A stretch of DNA of 64,000 nt, from the NCBI RefSeq assembly GCF_000621565.1, contig NZ_KK211305.1, forward strand, positions 1 through 64,000, given 5' to 3'. The position numbers and the translations under genes are program-made. This document shows, piece by piece, positions 8,281 to 16,958 of the stretch (position 1 is the first letter of the stretch; each line of letters opens with the position of its first letter). The notes under the pieces are model-generated. The model did no database searches and was not told where the DNA came from. It saw only the letters and a list, made by a program, of their open reading frames with translations. This DNA comes from Butyrivibrio sp. LB2008. GTDB lineage: Bacteria; Bacillota; Clostridia; Lachnospirales; Lachnospiraceae.

Positions 8281-8317
8281 AAAGACACTTTTCGGTAAAA
8301 ACTGAAAAGTGTCTTTT
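8281..8317 (+). terminator. Terminator of the xylanase gene (GACACTT family)
   Basis: AAAGACACTTTTC pairs with GAAAAGTGTCTTTT around a ten-base loop. It is the third terminator in this window with the same stem core. Confidence 0.92.
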
Positions 8318-8374
8318 ACTTGCATATCATTAGCATAAGAGATAATAATTAATCTTATAGAGAGGGAAATTGAG

Positions 8375-8944
8375 ATGAAATATATAGATAGTAGAATAGA
8401 GGGTAACTGGATCAGACTCAGATATCATACTACGTGGCATTTGTCGTGGAATGTATTGATGGATATCATGCAGGTTTTTCTTGATGATATAAGTGAAAAT
8501 GTTCAGCTGGCAGATTATATTTATATTGCGGGAGAGGAATCTACACCTATAGGAACTATTCCTATGGGATATTTACATAAAGCGGAAAATCTTAAGGATG
8601 AAAAAGGTGGGATTTCACTGGCGGGCATTTCCAGGGTTATGGATATGCCTATAAGGCTAACATTATATAATCAGTTGAATATTGCAGATTTGCAAGTTCG
8701 GCTGGAGAATGAAAAAATCTCAAAAGAATTTGCGGATAATCCGAGAGTTTTGGATACGTACTTGGACTCTATTGAAATTAATGGATATGGAAGAAATTCA
8801 AAAAGATTGGGAATGAAACTTGTTCAGCAGTTTGCCGGAAGTGTTGAAAACAGAAATGCAGAAAATCATGGACAGATTGCGTTTGAGTATTTTGATACCT
8901 GCGAATCGCTTAATATCGAACCGAACTTTTATGAAGCAAAGTGA
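8375..8944 (+). CDS. Hypothetical protein, 189 residues
   Basis: I do not recognise this protein. It has no signal peptide or membrane segment and an even mix of charged and hydrophobic residues, with Trp, His and Tyr enriched near the N terminus (NWIRLRYHTTWHLSWN). The middle (RVMDMPIRLTLYNQLNIADLQV) looks like an alpha/beta domain. AGAGGG lies 9 bases before the ATG. It stands alone between two strong terminators, just after the xylanase gene, so it is likely its own transcription unit. Codon use looks like its neighbours. It is probably a cytoplasmic protein of restricted distribution. Confidence 0.7.
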   Translation: MKYIDSRIEGNWIRLRYHTTWHLSWNVLMDIMQVFLDDISENVQLADYIYIAGEESTPIGTIPMGYLHKAENLKDEKGGISLAGISRVMDMPIRLTLYNQLNIADLQVRLENEKISKEFADNPRVLDTYLDSIEINGYGRNSKRLGMKLVQQFAGSVENRNAENHGQIAFEYFDTCESLNIEPNFYEAK

Positions 8945-8956
8945 TGATGCTTGGAT

Positions 8957-9003
8957 AAAAAAGATGTTGGGATAAATCTCTTTTTTCCCAACATCTTTTT
9001 TAT
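8957..9003 (+). terminator. Bidirectional terminator between convergent genes
   Basis: AAAAAAGATGTTGGGA pairs with TTCCCAACATCTTTTTT. A-rich and T-rich flanks on both sides let it stop both the upstream plus-strand gene and the minus-strand DUF4867 gene. Confidence 0.93.
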
Positions 9004-9021
9004 ATCAAGTAATACTAAAAT

Positions 9022-9666
9022 TTATGCAAGATCGCCGGCGATATCGATGTTCTCGCCTGTGATTCCAACCCATGCGCCGTTTGCAGCTTCAGAAGCTTCT
9101 GCGTGAGCAAGGAGCCACTTGTTTGTTGCAGTGAGCATGCGGTCTTCCTGGTTGCGAGCCTCGAACTCGGGCTTGCCAACGTTGGTTCCCTTAGGAAGTC
9201 CTACAAGAACCTGGAATCCTGAATCTTTGCTTGCCTGGCAGGGAGCATAGTGAAGCGCTGTAGCGTAAACTTCGATCATTGTGCCTGCGGGGCAAAGGAA
9301 TGCTTTAACTTTGCTTGAGTCAATCTTGTAGTCAACAATCTCTTCTCTTTTTGCAAGTAAAAGAATGAAGTCTGTTGAGCCAAGGTTGATCTCTGATGAA
9401 CGGTGATACTCAAGGCAGTTGAGCTTGGTGTTGTGTCCGTTGCACCAACCGAACTGCATATCTGATCCTCCAAAGAGGCTGTTTGTGATTGATGTTGCGG
9501 CAGCAAGAGACTGAAGTGCCGGCTCCTCAGCAACATAATCTGTTCCTTCGGGAACGGGAGTGCTTGATTTAAGAGCCTCTACAATTGCCTTCTTTTCCTC
9601 TTCATAACCCTCGATGATCCTACCGTAATTTGTGAATTCAGGATCGTTTACATTATATATTTTCAT
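9022..9666 (-). CDS. DUF4867 family protein
   Basis: A 214-residue cytoplasmic protein matching the DUF4867 family of Firmicutes, starting MKIYNVNDPEFTNYGRIIEG and containing the conserved QFGWCNGHNTKLNCLEYHRSSE. The His/Cys/Glu-rich centre (GWCNGHN, LEYHRSSE) followed by FLCPAGTMIEVY suggests a cupin-like barrel that could bind a metal, as in sugar-handling enzymes. The family often lies near sugar-metabolism genes, but here it stands alone. AAAGGAGAAGG precedes the ATG. It shares the bidirectional terminator at 8957-9003. Confidence 0.82.
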   Translation of the reverse strand: MKIYNVNDPEFTNYGRIIEGYEEEKKAIVEALKSSTPVPEGTDYVAEEPALQSLAAATSITNSLFGGSDMQFGWCNGHNTKLNCLEYHRSSEINLGSTDFILLLAKREEIVDYKIDSSKVKAFLCPAGTMIEVYATALHYAPCQASKDSGFQVLVGLPKGTNVGKPEFEARNQEDRMLTATNKWLLAHAEASEAANGAWVGITGENIDIAGDLA

Positions 9667-9853
9667 AACCTTCTCCTTTCAAGATGATTAATTGATAATA
9701 ATAATCATATTGCTATTTTACAGAGAAATCTTATCATTTGGTAGCGATTTCTTTTCAAAAGTTGCTTTTGGTGTCAGATAAGTGATAAATCTTTACTTTC
9801 GAAGCGGCTGTGTGCTAAAGTGTGAAAAAGATTTGTGGCAGAGGAGGAAAAAG

Positions 9854-10498
9854 ATGAAGTACAAAAATCTATTATTCGATCTTGACGGAACGCTGACTGA
9901 TTCATCGGAAGGAATCATAAAAAGCGCATTATATACATTTGACAAAATGCAGCTGACACCACCGGAGGAGAGTTCTCTTTATACATTTATAGGTCCTCCG
10001 CTCGGTGACAGCTTCCTGAAACACGGAGTTGAGGAAAAAGATAAGGATAGGGCGGTAGCAATATATAGAGAGCGATATACCAAAATCGGAAAGTTTGAGA
10101 ATGCACCGTATCCCGGAATGATAGATCTTTTGAAGAAGCTTAAATCCGAAGACTTCAAGCTATATGTTGCGACATCGAAGCTTGAGCCGATAGCGGTAGA
10201 AGTACTTGAACATTTTAACATGACAGAATATTTCGATGAGATCGCAGGAGCCACAGCAGACGGCAGCAGGGAAAAGAAGGAAGATGTCATTAAGTATCTT
10301 CTTGATAAAATAGGCGAAAATGAGACTGATACGGTAATGGTCGGCGATACAAATTTTGATGTTCTTGGGGCTGCAGAACTTGGAATCCCTTGCATTGCAG
10401 TGACATGGGGATTTGGCAATCCGGATGAGATGAAAAAAGCCGGTGCTGCCGCAATTGTCAGTAGCATGGATGAGCTGTACGATGCGGTGAACAAATGA
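9854..10498 (+). CDS. HAD-family hydrolase, phosphoglycolate phosphatase-like
   Basis: A 214-residue HAD subfamily IA protein. Motif I is LLFDLDGTLTDSSEG, motif II YVATSK, motif III K in SREKKEDVI and motif IV VMVGDTNFDVLGA. The helical cap between residues about 15 and 80 is that of Gph/PpaX-type phosphatases. It likely removes phosphate from a small metabolite such as phosphoglycolate or pyrophosphate-like substrates; which one is not visible. The ATG at 9854 follows GAGGAGG; upstream in-frame codons lack an SD. It may be co-transcribed with the small gene at 10565. Confidence 0.88.
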   Translation: MKYKNLLFDLDGTLTDSSEGIIKSALYTFDKMQLTPPEESSLYTFIGPPLGDSFLKHGVEEKDKDRAVAIYRERYTKIGKFENAPYPGMIDLLKKLKSEDFKLYVATSKLEPIAVEVLEHFNMTEYFDEIAGATADGSREKKEDVIKYLLDKIGENETDTVMVGDTNFDVLGAAELGIPCIAVTWGFGNPDEMKKAGAAAIVSSMDELYDAVNK

Positions 10499-10564
10499 TG
10501 GCAATCATTGCACATTGATATAAAAAAGCATTTGAGGATATGATTAAAAAAGGAGATGAGCAAA

Positions 10565-10738
10565 GTGGAAACATGGTTTTATGTTGTGGAAAGTATTGAC
10601 GGCGATTACGCCAATCTTAGAAGAACGGATATCGAGTCGAGTGATCTTAAACTTGTTGCAAGAGCTCTTTTACCCGATGCAATTTCAGAGGGAACGAAAC
10701 TTAAGTATGAACTTATGCAGTATTCAATAGTAGAATAA
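10565..10738 (+). CDS. Small protein, possibly DUF3006-like
   Basis: A 57-residue protein. An upstream ATG at 10556 would leave no gap after the SD (AAAAGGAG ends at 10555), so GTG at 10565 with a 9-base spacing is the likely start. The pattern of a short beta-rich segment (YVVESIDGDYANLRR), then a leucine patch (LLPDAISEGTKL) and a final strand resembles DUF3006-type small beta-barrel proteins, but this is only a fold-level impression. It lies 66 bases after the HAD gene. Function unknown. Confidence 0.65.
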   Translation: METWFYVVESIDGDYANLRRTDIESSDLKLVARALLPDAISEGTKLKYELMQYSIVE

Positions 10739-10845
10739 GGGCATGTAAAACATTTTTGACATTCAAAAATATTAATGTAAAAGCTTTTTGATGGCACCAA
10801 AATCAATATCTCGATATTCTATGGTGGAAAGAGAGACAACGACGT

Positions 10846-11439
10846 ATGGAACTTGGAAACAGGATAAAGGAATTGAGGAAAGCACAAAATATTAATCAGG
10901 ACGATCTTGCAGAGAAACTTTTTGTATCAAGACAGACTATATCGAACTGGGAAAATGATAAAAGCTATCCGGACATTCAAAGTGTTTTGTTACTAAGTGA
11001 AATATTCAGTGTCTCGATTGACAATCTGTTGAAAGGAGATGTTGAAAAGATGGAAGAGGTTATTACGGAAGATACGGAGATGGACATCAGGAAGATGAAT
11101 TTCTATTCCGGATTAATGCTGATTTTTTATGCGGGATTGATTGTAATGACTCCAATCCTGGCTTATTTCATCGGATGGTGGTTCTTGATTCCATGTGGAA
11201 TATGGAGTGCGATTGGAATGTATTTTGCTATGAAGATTGAAGGAATCAAGAAAAAACATGATGTACAGACCTATAAAGAAATCATCGCATTTACAAAGGG
11301 AGATACGCTTTCGACCGATGAAAAAATGATGGAAGGAGCAAAACGTCCCTATCAGAAAGTTTTGATGATGATCGCATCGGCTGTTGTGGCAATTGTTGTA
11401 GCCGGTGGAGTGATAGTTATCTTAAAAATATATGCGTAG
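10846..11439 (+). CDS. XRE-family regulator with membrane tail
   Basis: A 197-residue protein. Residues 1-60 are a Cro/CI helix-turn-helix (IKELRKAQNINQDDLAEKL, then VSRQTISNWENDKSYPD), followed by a short acidic linker and three hydrophobic segments at about 85-105, 108-128 and 170-195. Such HTH-plus-membrane proteins are common in Firmicutes and are thought to sense envelope or small-molecule signals while bound to DNA near the membrane. No partner gene sits in the same operon. An inverted repeat AATATC-TC-GATATT at about 10805-10818 in its upstream region could be its own operator; this is inference. Confidence 0.85.
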   Translation: MELGNRIKELRKAQNINQDDLAEKLFVSRQTISNWENDKSYPDIQSVLLLSEIFSVSIDNLLKGDVEKMEEVITEDTEMDIRKMNFYSGLMLIFYAGLIVMTPILAYFIGWWFLIPCGIWSAIGMYFAMKIEGIKKKHDVQTYKEIIAFTKGDTLSTDEKMMEGAKRPYQKVLMMIASAVVAIVVAGGVIVILKIYA

Positions 11440-11531
11440 GCGTTACTATTTTTGCATTTCGAAGTAAAGAAAAAAACAATGACTGATAGATAAAACTGGG
11501 GTGCTGGTATTTTTATTGGACATATCAAAGA

Positions 11532-11544
11532 GCATACTGTATGC
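11532..11544. promoter_or_regulatory. Short inverted repeat upstream of the M48 gene
   Basis: GCATAC-T-GTATGC is a perfect 13-base inverted repeat about 100 bases before the M48 start. A possible -35 (TTGGAC, 11575) and -10 (ATAATA, 11598) follow. It could be an operator; no bound protein is known. Confidence 0.35.
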
Positions 11545-11641
11545 ATAAAGATAATTTAGAATTTTGAAATGTGATTGGACTGACAATAGTGTTTGGGATA
11601 ATATTATTCCTGATATTATTTTAGACGGGAGGATTAGGGCA

Positions 11642-12868
11642 ATGCTTAGGGCAATAATTATCATATCCTTTTTTCTGAATAAAGGATTTGATGCGCTTAT
11701 CAGACATCTTAATGACAGGCATATGAGGGAGGAACTTCCTGAGAATGTAAGAGATGTTTATGATGAAGAAGAGTACGCGAATTGGAAAAATTATAAAGCG
11801 GAGAGCAGGAAATTATATACCGTATGGAATTTGGCTGACATGTTATTTTTGGCGCTTTTGCTAATATCAAATGCGTATGCATGGGGATTTAAATTGCTTG
11901 AAGGATGTAATGTTTACGTTCAGTATTTCATCTTTACACTGGTACTTACTGCATTGACTGAATTGGTCAATGAACCGTTTAAGTATTATGATACTTTTGT
12001 TATAGAAGAAAAATATGGACTTAATAAGTCTACGAAGAAGACGTTTTTTATGGATAACATAAAGAATATAATTCTTGGAAGTGTAATATCATTTCTGCTT
12101 ATAGCATTGATAATGTTTGTTTTTGAGACTTTTGGTAATATGGCAATTCTGATAGGAACTGTTGCGATGATGGTTATCATGCTTGTTCTAAATCTGATAA
12201 TAGTTCCGATCATGAGAATATATAACAAATTTACTCCGCTTGAAGAGGGTGAATTAAAGAATAAACTTCTTGCGCTTTGTGGAAAATATGGAATAAGAGT
12301 CAGAAAAATTGTAGTGAGAGATGCGAGCAGACGTACTACAACATCAAATGCTTTTTGTGCAGGATTTGGAAAATTAAAAACAATATCTTTGGATGACAAC
12401 CTTGTCAATAACTTTACCGATGATGAGATTGTGGCTGTGTTTGCACATGAATTTGCGCATGCGAAATATAAGCATGCCCTGAAGTCACTTCCGTTCTCTA
12501 TGGTAAGGGTGCTGCTTATCTTTGTCACCATGTGGATTGTGCTTAATGTTCCGGAATTCTATACAGCTTTTGGCTTTGACGGAATTAATTATTTCTTTGC
12601 ACAGATGTTGATAACGCTTGTAACATGGCCTGTTTCATACGGGCTTGATACTGTATCAGCCTATATTTCAAGGAAGCATGAATATCAGGCAGACGCTTTT
12701 GCGGCTAAAGAGGGGTATGGGCAGAATCTTATTGCTTCGCTTAAGAGACTTCATAAAGAGGCGCTGTCGGATATTAATCCGCATCCTTTAAAGGTGCTTC
12801 TGCAGTATTCGCATCCGACGTTGTCTCAGAGGATTACAGCAATCGAAAGCGTAGAAAAAGGAGGGTGA
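11642..12868 (+). CDS. M48 family metallopeptidase (Ste24/CAAX protease type)
   Basis: A 408-residue integral membrane zinc protease. It has several transmembrane segments, the zinc motif HEFAHAKYKH (H269, E270, H273) and a third-ligand region RKHEYQADAFA, typical of Ste24-like M48 proteases, including the C-terminal His-Pro motif HPTLSQRI. It likely cleaves membrane or surface peptides. The ATG at 11642 is chosen because GGGAGG lies 8 bases upstream; a TTG 26 codons earlier would sit in the promoter region. The small gene at 12874 follows with its SD inside the last codons, so the two are co-transcribed. Confidence 0.9.
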   Translation: MLRAIIIISFFLNKGFDALIRHLNDRHMREELPENVRDVYDEEEYANWKNYKAESRKLYTVWNLADMLFLALLLISNAYAWGFKLLEGCNVYVQYFIFTLVLTALTELVNEPFKYYDTFVIEEKYGLNKSTKKTFFMDNIKNIILGSVISFLLIALIMFVFETFGNMAILIGTVAMMVIMLVLNLIIVPIMRIYNKFTPLEEGELKNKLLALCGKYGIRVRKIVVRDASRRTTTSNAFCAGFGKLKTISLDDNLVNNFTDDEIVAVFAHEFAHAKYKHALKSLPFSMVRVLLIFVTMWIVLNVPEFYTAFGFDGINYFFAQMLITLVTWPVSYGLDTVSAYISRKHEYQADAFAAKEGYGQNLIASLKRLHKEALSDINPHPLKVLLQYSHPTLSQRITAIESVEKGG

Positions 12869-12873
12869 CGCTT

Positions 12874-13059
12874 ATGCTTTTTGGAAAGAGTGATAAAGAT
12901 GTGAGACTTACGGACAGACAATACAAGGATCTTGTGGGAAACATGAGTAAGCGGGAGCGAAAAGAGTTTGACCGCAAGCAAAAACAGCTTCAAAGAGAGA
13001 AGGATGATGATTGGCTTTTAGGGATGCTGTTTATGACAGATGAGCTTGATGATATGTAA
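12874..13059 (+). CDS. Small charged protein downstream of the M48 protease
   Basis: A 61-residue protein of unknown function. It is rich in Lys, Arg, Asp and Glu (KRERKEFDRKQKQLQREKDDD), likely one long helix, and ends in a short hydrophobic and acidic tail (WLLGMLFMTDELDDM). The start at ATG 12874 is preferred because AAAGGAGG ends 9 bases before it; an earlier GTG at 12865 touches the SD. Its coding region begins five bases after the protease stop, suggesting a role linked to that protein. A terminator follows. Confidence 0.7.
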   Translation: MLFGKSDKDVRLTDRQYKDLVGNMSKRERKEFDRKQKQLQREKDDDWLLGMLFMTDELDDM

Positions 13060-13081
13060 TTTTATATGAGTTTCAGTCTGA

Positions 13082-13117
13082 GTAAACGTGGTTGTGATAT
13101 TCGCAATCACGTTTATT
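13082..13117 (+). terminator. Terminator of the M48 operon
   Basis: TAAACGTGGTTGTG pairs with CGCAATCACGTTTA over about 14 bp with some G-T pairs. The T-run is short (GTTTATT), so termination may be partial. Confidence 0.7.
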
Positions 13118-13194
13118 AAATATCTATAAAATAACGAAAAGCCCTCTGAAAATATGGTAAAATAAGGCGAATTCCGTATGAGGAGGTATACGTT

Positions 13195-14184
13195 GTGCCG
13201 AAGGGAGCCAAACAGAAACTTAAGCTGTATTATCTTGGCAAGATTATGATTGAGAAGACTGATGATGAACATTTTCTCACGATGCCGGAGATACAGAAAG
13301 CTCTTGAAGGATATGGCGTTACTGCTGATAGGAAAAGTCTTTATGATGATCTCGAGACTCTTGAACATCTCGGAATAGAGGTGATAGGTGAGAAGAGTGG
13401 GCGCAGTTATAATTATCATGTTGGAAAGAAGCAATTTGAGATAGCTGAGCTTAAGCTCTTGGTAGATGCAATCCAGTCCTCGAAGTTTATTACTGAGAAG
13501 AAGTCAAATGCCCTGATAAAGAAATTGACGGGATTTGCCAGCGAATATGAGGCTGCGCAGCTGAAAAGACAGGTGGTGGTTCAGGGACGGATCAAGACGA
13601 TGAATGAGAGTATTTATTACATCGTCGATGATATCTATAATGCCATCAGTAAAAACAAGAAGATTCGTTTTGAATATTATAAGTGGAATATAAATAAAGA
13701 GATGGAGCGCAGACGCGATAAGGTCTATGAGGTAAGCCCGTGGGCGCTCACATGGGATGATGAGAATTATTATCTTATCGCTTTTGATGCGAAAGACGAA
13801 AAGATCAAGCACTATCGCGTTGATAAGATGCGCAACATCGAAATGTCCGATGAAAAACGTGAAGGAAAGGCGTTTTTCGGGAAGTTTGACATGGCATCGT
13901 ATTCCCGAATGAATTTTAGTATGTTTGGCGGAAAAGAGGTCAGGGTCAAAATCCTTTTTGAGAATGAACTTGTAGGCGTAATGCTGGACCGCTTCGGAAA
14001 AGAGATTCCTATACACGATTCTGATAAGGTCGGATGGTCTGAGACAAGTGTTGATGTGGCATTAAGCGATCAGTTTCTCGGATGGGTTTTTTCGCTTGGA
14101 ACGCATGTGAAGATTATTGAACCGAAGGATGTGGTTAACAGATTTCGCGATGAGATCAAAAACTTAGACAGGTTATATGATTGA
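13195..14184 (+). CDS. WYL-domain transcriptional regulator
   Basis: A 329-residue regulator with an N-terminal winged helix-turn-helix of the HTH_11/DeoR-like type (about 1-75), a helical linker and a WYL domain (about 135-215) with SPWALTWDDENYYLIAFD. The WYL fold binds nucleic acid or nucleotide-like ligands in several bacterial regulators. A WCX-type C-terminal extension follows. The start is GTG at 13195, 8 bases after AGGAGG. It lies just upstream of the phosphoketolase gene, in the same direction and separated by 290 bases, so it may control that gene; this is inference from position. Confidence 0.9.
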   Translation: MPKGAKQKLKLYYLGKIMIEKTDDEHFLTMPEIQKALEGYGVTADRKSLYDDLETLEHLGIEVIGEKSGRSYNYHVGKKQFEIAELKLLVDAIQSSKFITEKKSNALIKKLTGFASEYEAAQLKRQVVVQGRIKTMNESIYYIVDDIYNAISKNKKIRFEYYKWNINKEMERRRDKVYEVSPWALTWDDENYYLIAFDAKDEKIKHYRVDKMRNIEMSDEKREGKAFFGKFDMASYSRMNFSMFGGKEVRVKILFENELVGVMLDRFGKEIPIHDSDKVGWSETSVDVALSDQFLGWVFSLGTHVKIIEPKDVVNRFRDEIKNLDRLYD

Positions 14185-14472
14185 AAAATGCAAGAAGCAT
14201 TATTTGCGTTTTCACGATTGCTATTTTATTAACGGAGCGCACAACCATGCGGGTTTCAAGAGACAACAATACGACATTTTTTTCACAATAGCAATAATTG
14301 ATAAAGATTTAGCAATAATAATATAGTAAATGTTGCTCAAATAGCTTATCTTACAATAGAAATATCAACGACCACGAGATTTTATAAAGAGATATACAGA
14401 GGTTGGATATGGCAAACTGTATCGGTGCTTTTTGCAGCCGATATGTAATCAATAAAAAGGGAGAGGAATAAT

Positions 14473-16839
14473 ATGAATCACATGGAAATTACTGATGAGT
14501 ATTTAGGAAAAATGGACGCCTACTGGCGTGCAACTAATTACCTCGCAGCAGCACAGTTGTACCTTCTTGAGAACCCACTTCTTCGTGAACCACTTAAGAA
14601 GGAGCATATCAAAAAGAAGATCGTAGGACACTGGGGAACAGTTCCCGGACAGAACTTCATCTACGTTCATCTTAACAGAGTAATCAACAAGTACGATCAG
14701 GATATGATCCTTATCTCAGGTCCCGGCCACGGCGGAAACTTCTTCGTAGCCAACACATACCTTGAGGGATCATACAGTGAAGTATATCCTAACGTAAGCC
14801 GCGATATGGATGGTTTACAGAAGCTTTGCAAGCAGTTCTCATTCCCCGGCGGTATCTCAAGCCACGTTGCTCCTGAGACTCCCGGTTCTATCCATGAGGG
14901 TGGTGAGCTTGGTTATTCAATCGCACACGCATTTGGTGCTGTATTTGATAACCCGGATCTTATCGCTGCTTGTGTAGTTGGTGACGGTGAAGCTGAGACA
15001 GGACCTCTCGCTACATCATGGCAGTCAAATAAATTCCTTAACCCCGTTTCTGATGGAGCAGTTCTTCCTATCCTTCATCTTAACGGATTTAAGATTTCTA
15101 ATCCTACAATTCTCTCTCGTCTTTCACACGAGGAACTTGAGGCATTCTTCAAGGGTAACGGCTGGAAGCCTTACTTCGTTGAAGGAACAGATCCTAAGGA
15201 AATGCATCGCAAGATGGCTGAGACTCTCGATGTTGTTATGGATGAGATCAAGGCTATTCAGAAGAATGCAAGAACAACAGGCGATACAACAAGACCTGTA
15301 TGGCCTATGATCGTTCTTCGTACTCCTAAGGGATGGACAGGACCTAAGTTCGTAGACGGAAACAAGATTGAGGGATCATTCCAGGCACACCAGGTACCTG
15401 TTATGATGGATAAGCCTGAGCATCTTGATATCCTCAAGGAATGGCTTGAGAGCTATCATGCTGAGGAACTCTTCGATGAGAACGGACGCCTTATCCCTGA
15501 GCTTGAGGAGCTTGCTCCTAAGGGAGACAGACGTATCGGTGCTAACCCTCATGCTAACGGCGGTAAGCTTCTTCACGACCTCAGACTTCCTGATTTCCGT
15601 GATTATGCTATCGATGTTCCCGCTCCCGGTTCTGTTGAGAAGCAGGATATGATCGAGCTTGGCGGATACATCAGAGACGTATTCAAGCTTAATGACGAGC
15701 ACAAGAACTTCCGTATCTTTGGACCTGACGAGACAATGTCTAACCGTCTTAACAAGGTATTCGAAGTTACTAACCGTGATTGGAACAACCCTATCGACAA
15801 CGATACAGACCAGTTCCTTGCATCAGACGGACGTGTAATGGATTCAATGCTTTCAGAGCATATGTGTGAAGGATGGCTCGAGGGATACCTTCTTACAGGT
15901 AGACACGGATTCTTCGCAAGTTACGAAGCATTCATCCGTATTATAGATTCAATGGCAGCTCAGCACGCTAAGTGGCTTAAGGTTTGCAACGGTCTTTCAT
16001 GGAGACAGCCTATTGCATCTCTTAACCTCCTTCTTACATCAAACGTATGGCAGCAGGATCACAACGGATTCACACATCAGGATCCCGGATTCCTTGACCA
16101 TATTTCTAATAAGAAGGCAGACGTTGTAAGACTTTATCTTCCACCCGACGCTAACTGCTTGCTCTCAACAATGGATCACTGCTTGAAGAGCAAGAATTAT
16201 GTAAATGCTATTGTAGCAAGTAAGCATCCCAGACCACAGTGGCTCACAATGGAGCAGGCTGTTAAGCACTGCACACAGGGTATCGGCATTTGGGATTGGG
16301 CTTCGACAGATACAGGTGAAGAGCCTGATATCGTACTTGCATGCTGCGGTGATACACCTACACTCGAGGCTCTTGCTGCAGTTGACATTCTCCACAGAGA
16401 GATGCCTGAAGTTAAGGTTCGTTTCGTAAACGTTGTCGATCTTATGAAGATGGAGCCTAAGAACAAGCATCCTCACGGACTTTCAGACGTTGAGTACGAT
16501 ACAATCTTTACAAAGGATAAGCCTATTGTATTTGCATTCCATGGATATCCGACTCTTATCCATGAGCTTACATATACAAGAACAAACAGAAACATCCACG
16601 TATACGGATATCATGAGGAAGGAACAATCACAACTCCTTTCGATATGAGAGTACAGAACAAGATTGACCGTTTCGACCTTGTTATCGCTATGCTTAACAA
16701 CATGCCTCAGTTTGGCAATAAGGGTGCATTCCTCATCCAGAAGATGAAGGATAAGCTCGTTGAGCATAAGACATACATTCACGACATCGGCGTTGATATG
16801 CCTGAAGTTGCTGAATGGAAGTGGACAGGTGTGAAGTAA
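14473..16839 (+). CDS. xfp: Xylulose-5-phosphate/fructose-6-phosphate phosphoketolase
   Basis: A 788-residue thiamine-diphosphate enzyme of the usual phosphoketolase length. Visible signatures are SGPGHGGN and [10 protein letters not shown] for the cofactor site, and the conserved [20 protein letters not shown]. It splits xylulose-5-P (or fructose-6-P) with phosphate into acetyl-P and glyceraldehyde-3-P (or erythrose-4-P), feeding pentoses from xylan into acetate and ATP. AGGGAGAGGA precedes the ATG. It forms its own unit with a strong terminator. A bulged hairpin (ATCGG...CCGAT) in the last 60 bases of the leader may influence expression. Codon use is more biased than in neighbours, as expected for a highly expressed enzyme. 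Confidence 0.97.
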   Translation: MNHMEITDEYLGKMDAYWRATNYLAAAQLYLLENPLLREPLKKEHIKKKIVGHWGTVPGQNFIYVHLNRVINKYDQDMILISGPGHGGNFFVANTYLEGSYSEVYPNVSRDMDGLQKLCKQFSFPGGISSHVAPETPGSIHEGGELGYSIAHAFGAVFDNPDLIAACVVGDGEAETGPLATSWQSNKFLNPVSDGAVLPILHLNGFKISNPTILSRLSHEELEAFFKGNGWKPYFVEGTDPKEMHRKMAETLDVVMDEIKAIQKNARTTGDTTRPVWPMIVLRTPKGWTGPKFVDGNKIEGSFQAHQVPVMMDKPEHLDILKEWLESYHAEELFDENGRLIPELEELAPKGDRRIGANPHANGGKLLHDLRLPDFRDYAIDVPAPGSVEKQDMIELGGYIRDVFKLNDEHKNFRIFGPDETMSNRLNKVFEVTNRDWNNPIDNDTDQFLASDGRVMDSMLSEHMCEGWLEGYLLTGRHGFFASYEAFIRIIDSMAAQHAKWLKVCNGLSWRQPIASLNLLLTSNVWQQDHNGFTHQDPGFLDHISNKKADVVRLYLPPDANCLLSTMDHCLKSKNYVNAIVASKHPRPQWLTMEQAVKHCTQGIGIWDWASTDTGEEPDIVLACCGDTPTLEALAAVDILHREMPEVKVRFVNVVDLMKMEPKNKHPHGLSDVEYDTIFTKDKPIVFAFHGYPTLIHELTYTRTNRNIHVYGYHEEGTITTPFDMRVQNKIDRFDLVIAMLNNMPQFGNKGAFLIQKMKDKLVEHKTYIHDIGVDMPEVAEWKWTGVK

Positions 16840-16869
16840 TCACATTCTTCTTTATATTCAAATAATAGC

Positions 16870-16906
16870 AGAGGCGTCTGCGACGTATTGTCGCAGATGC
16901 CTTTTA
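16870..16906 (+). terminator. Terminator of the phosphoketolase gene
   Basis: GGCGTCTGCGAC pairs with GTCGCAGATGCC around GTATT, followed by TTTTAT. Confidence 0.93.
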
Positions 16907-16915
16907 TGTTATAAT
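16907..16915 (+). promoter_or_regulatory. Extended -10 promoter of gdpP-rplI-dnaB
   Basis: TGT directly precedes a perfect TATAAT, overlapping the tail of the preceding terminator. The start point would be near 16922, giving a leader of about 37 bases to the ATG at 16959. Confidence 0.7.
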
Positions 16916-16958
16916 AAAGATTGGAATGTCCAAAGAATTCCGGAAGAGGACCAAAAAT

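Noticed and set aside
16926-16958. Earlier ATG for gdpP
   Set aside because: It lies about 4 bases after the predicted transcription start and lacks an SD, while the ATG at 16959 has one.
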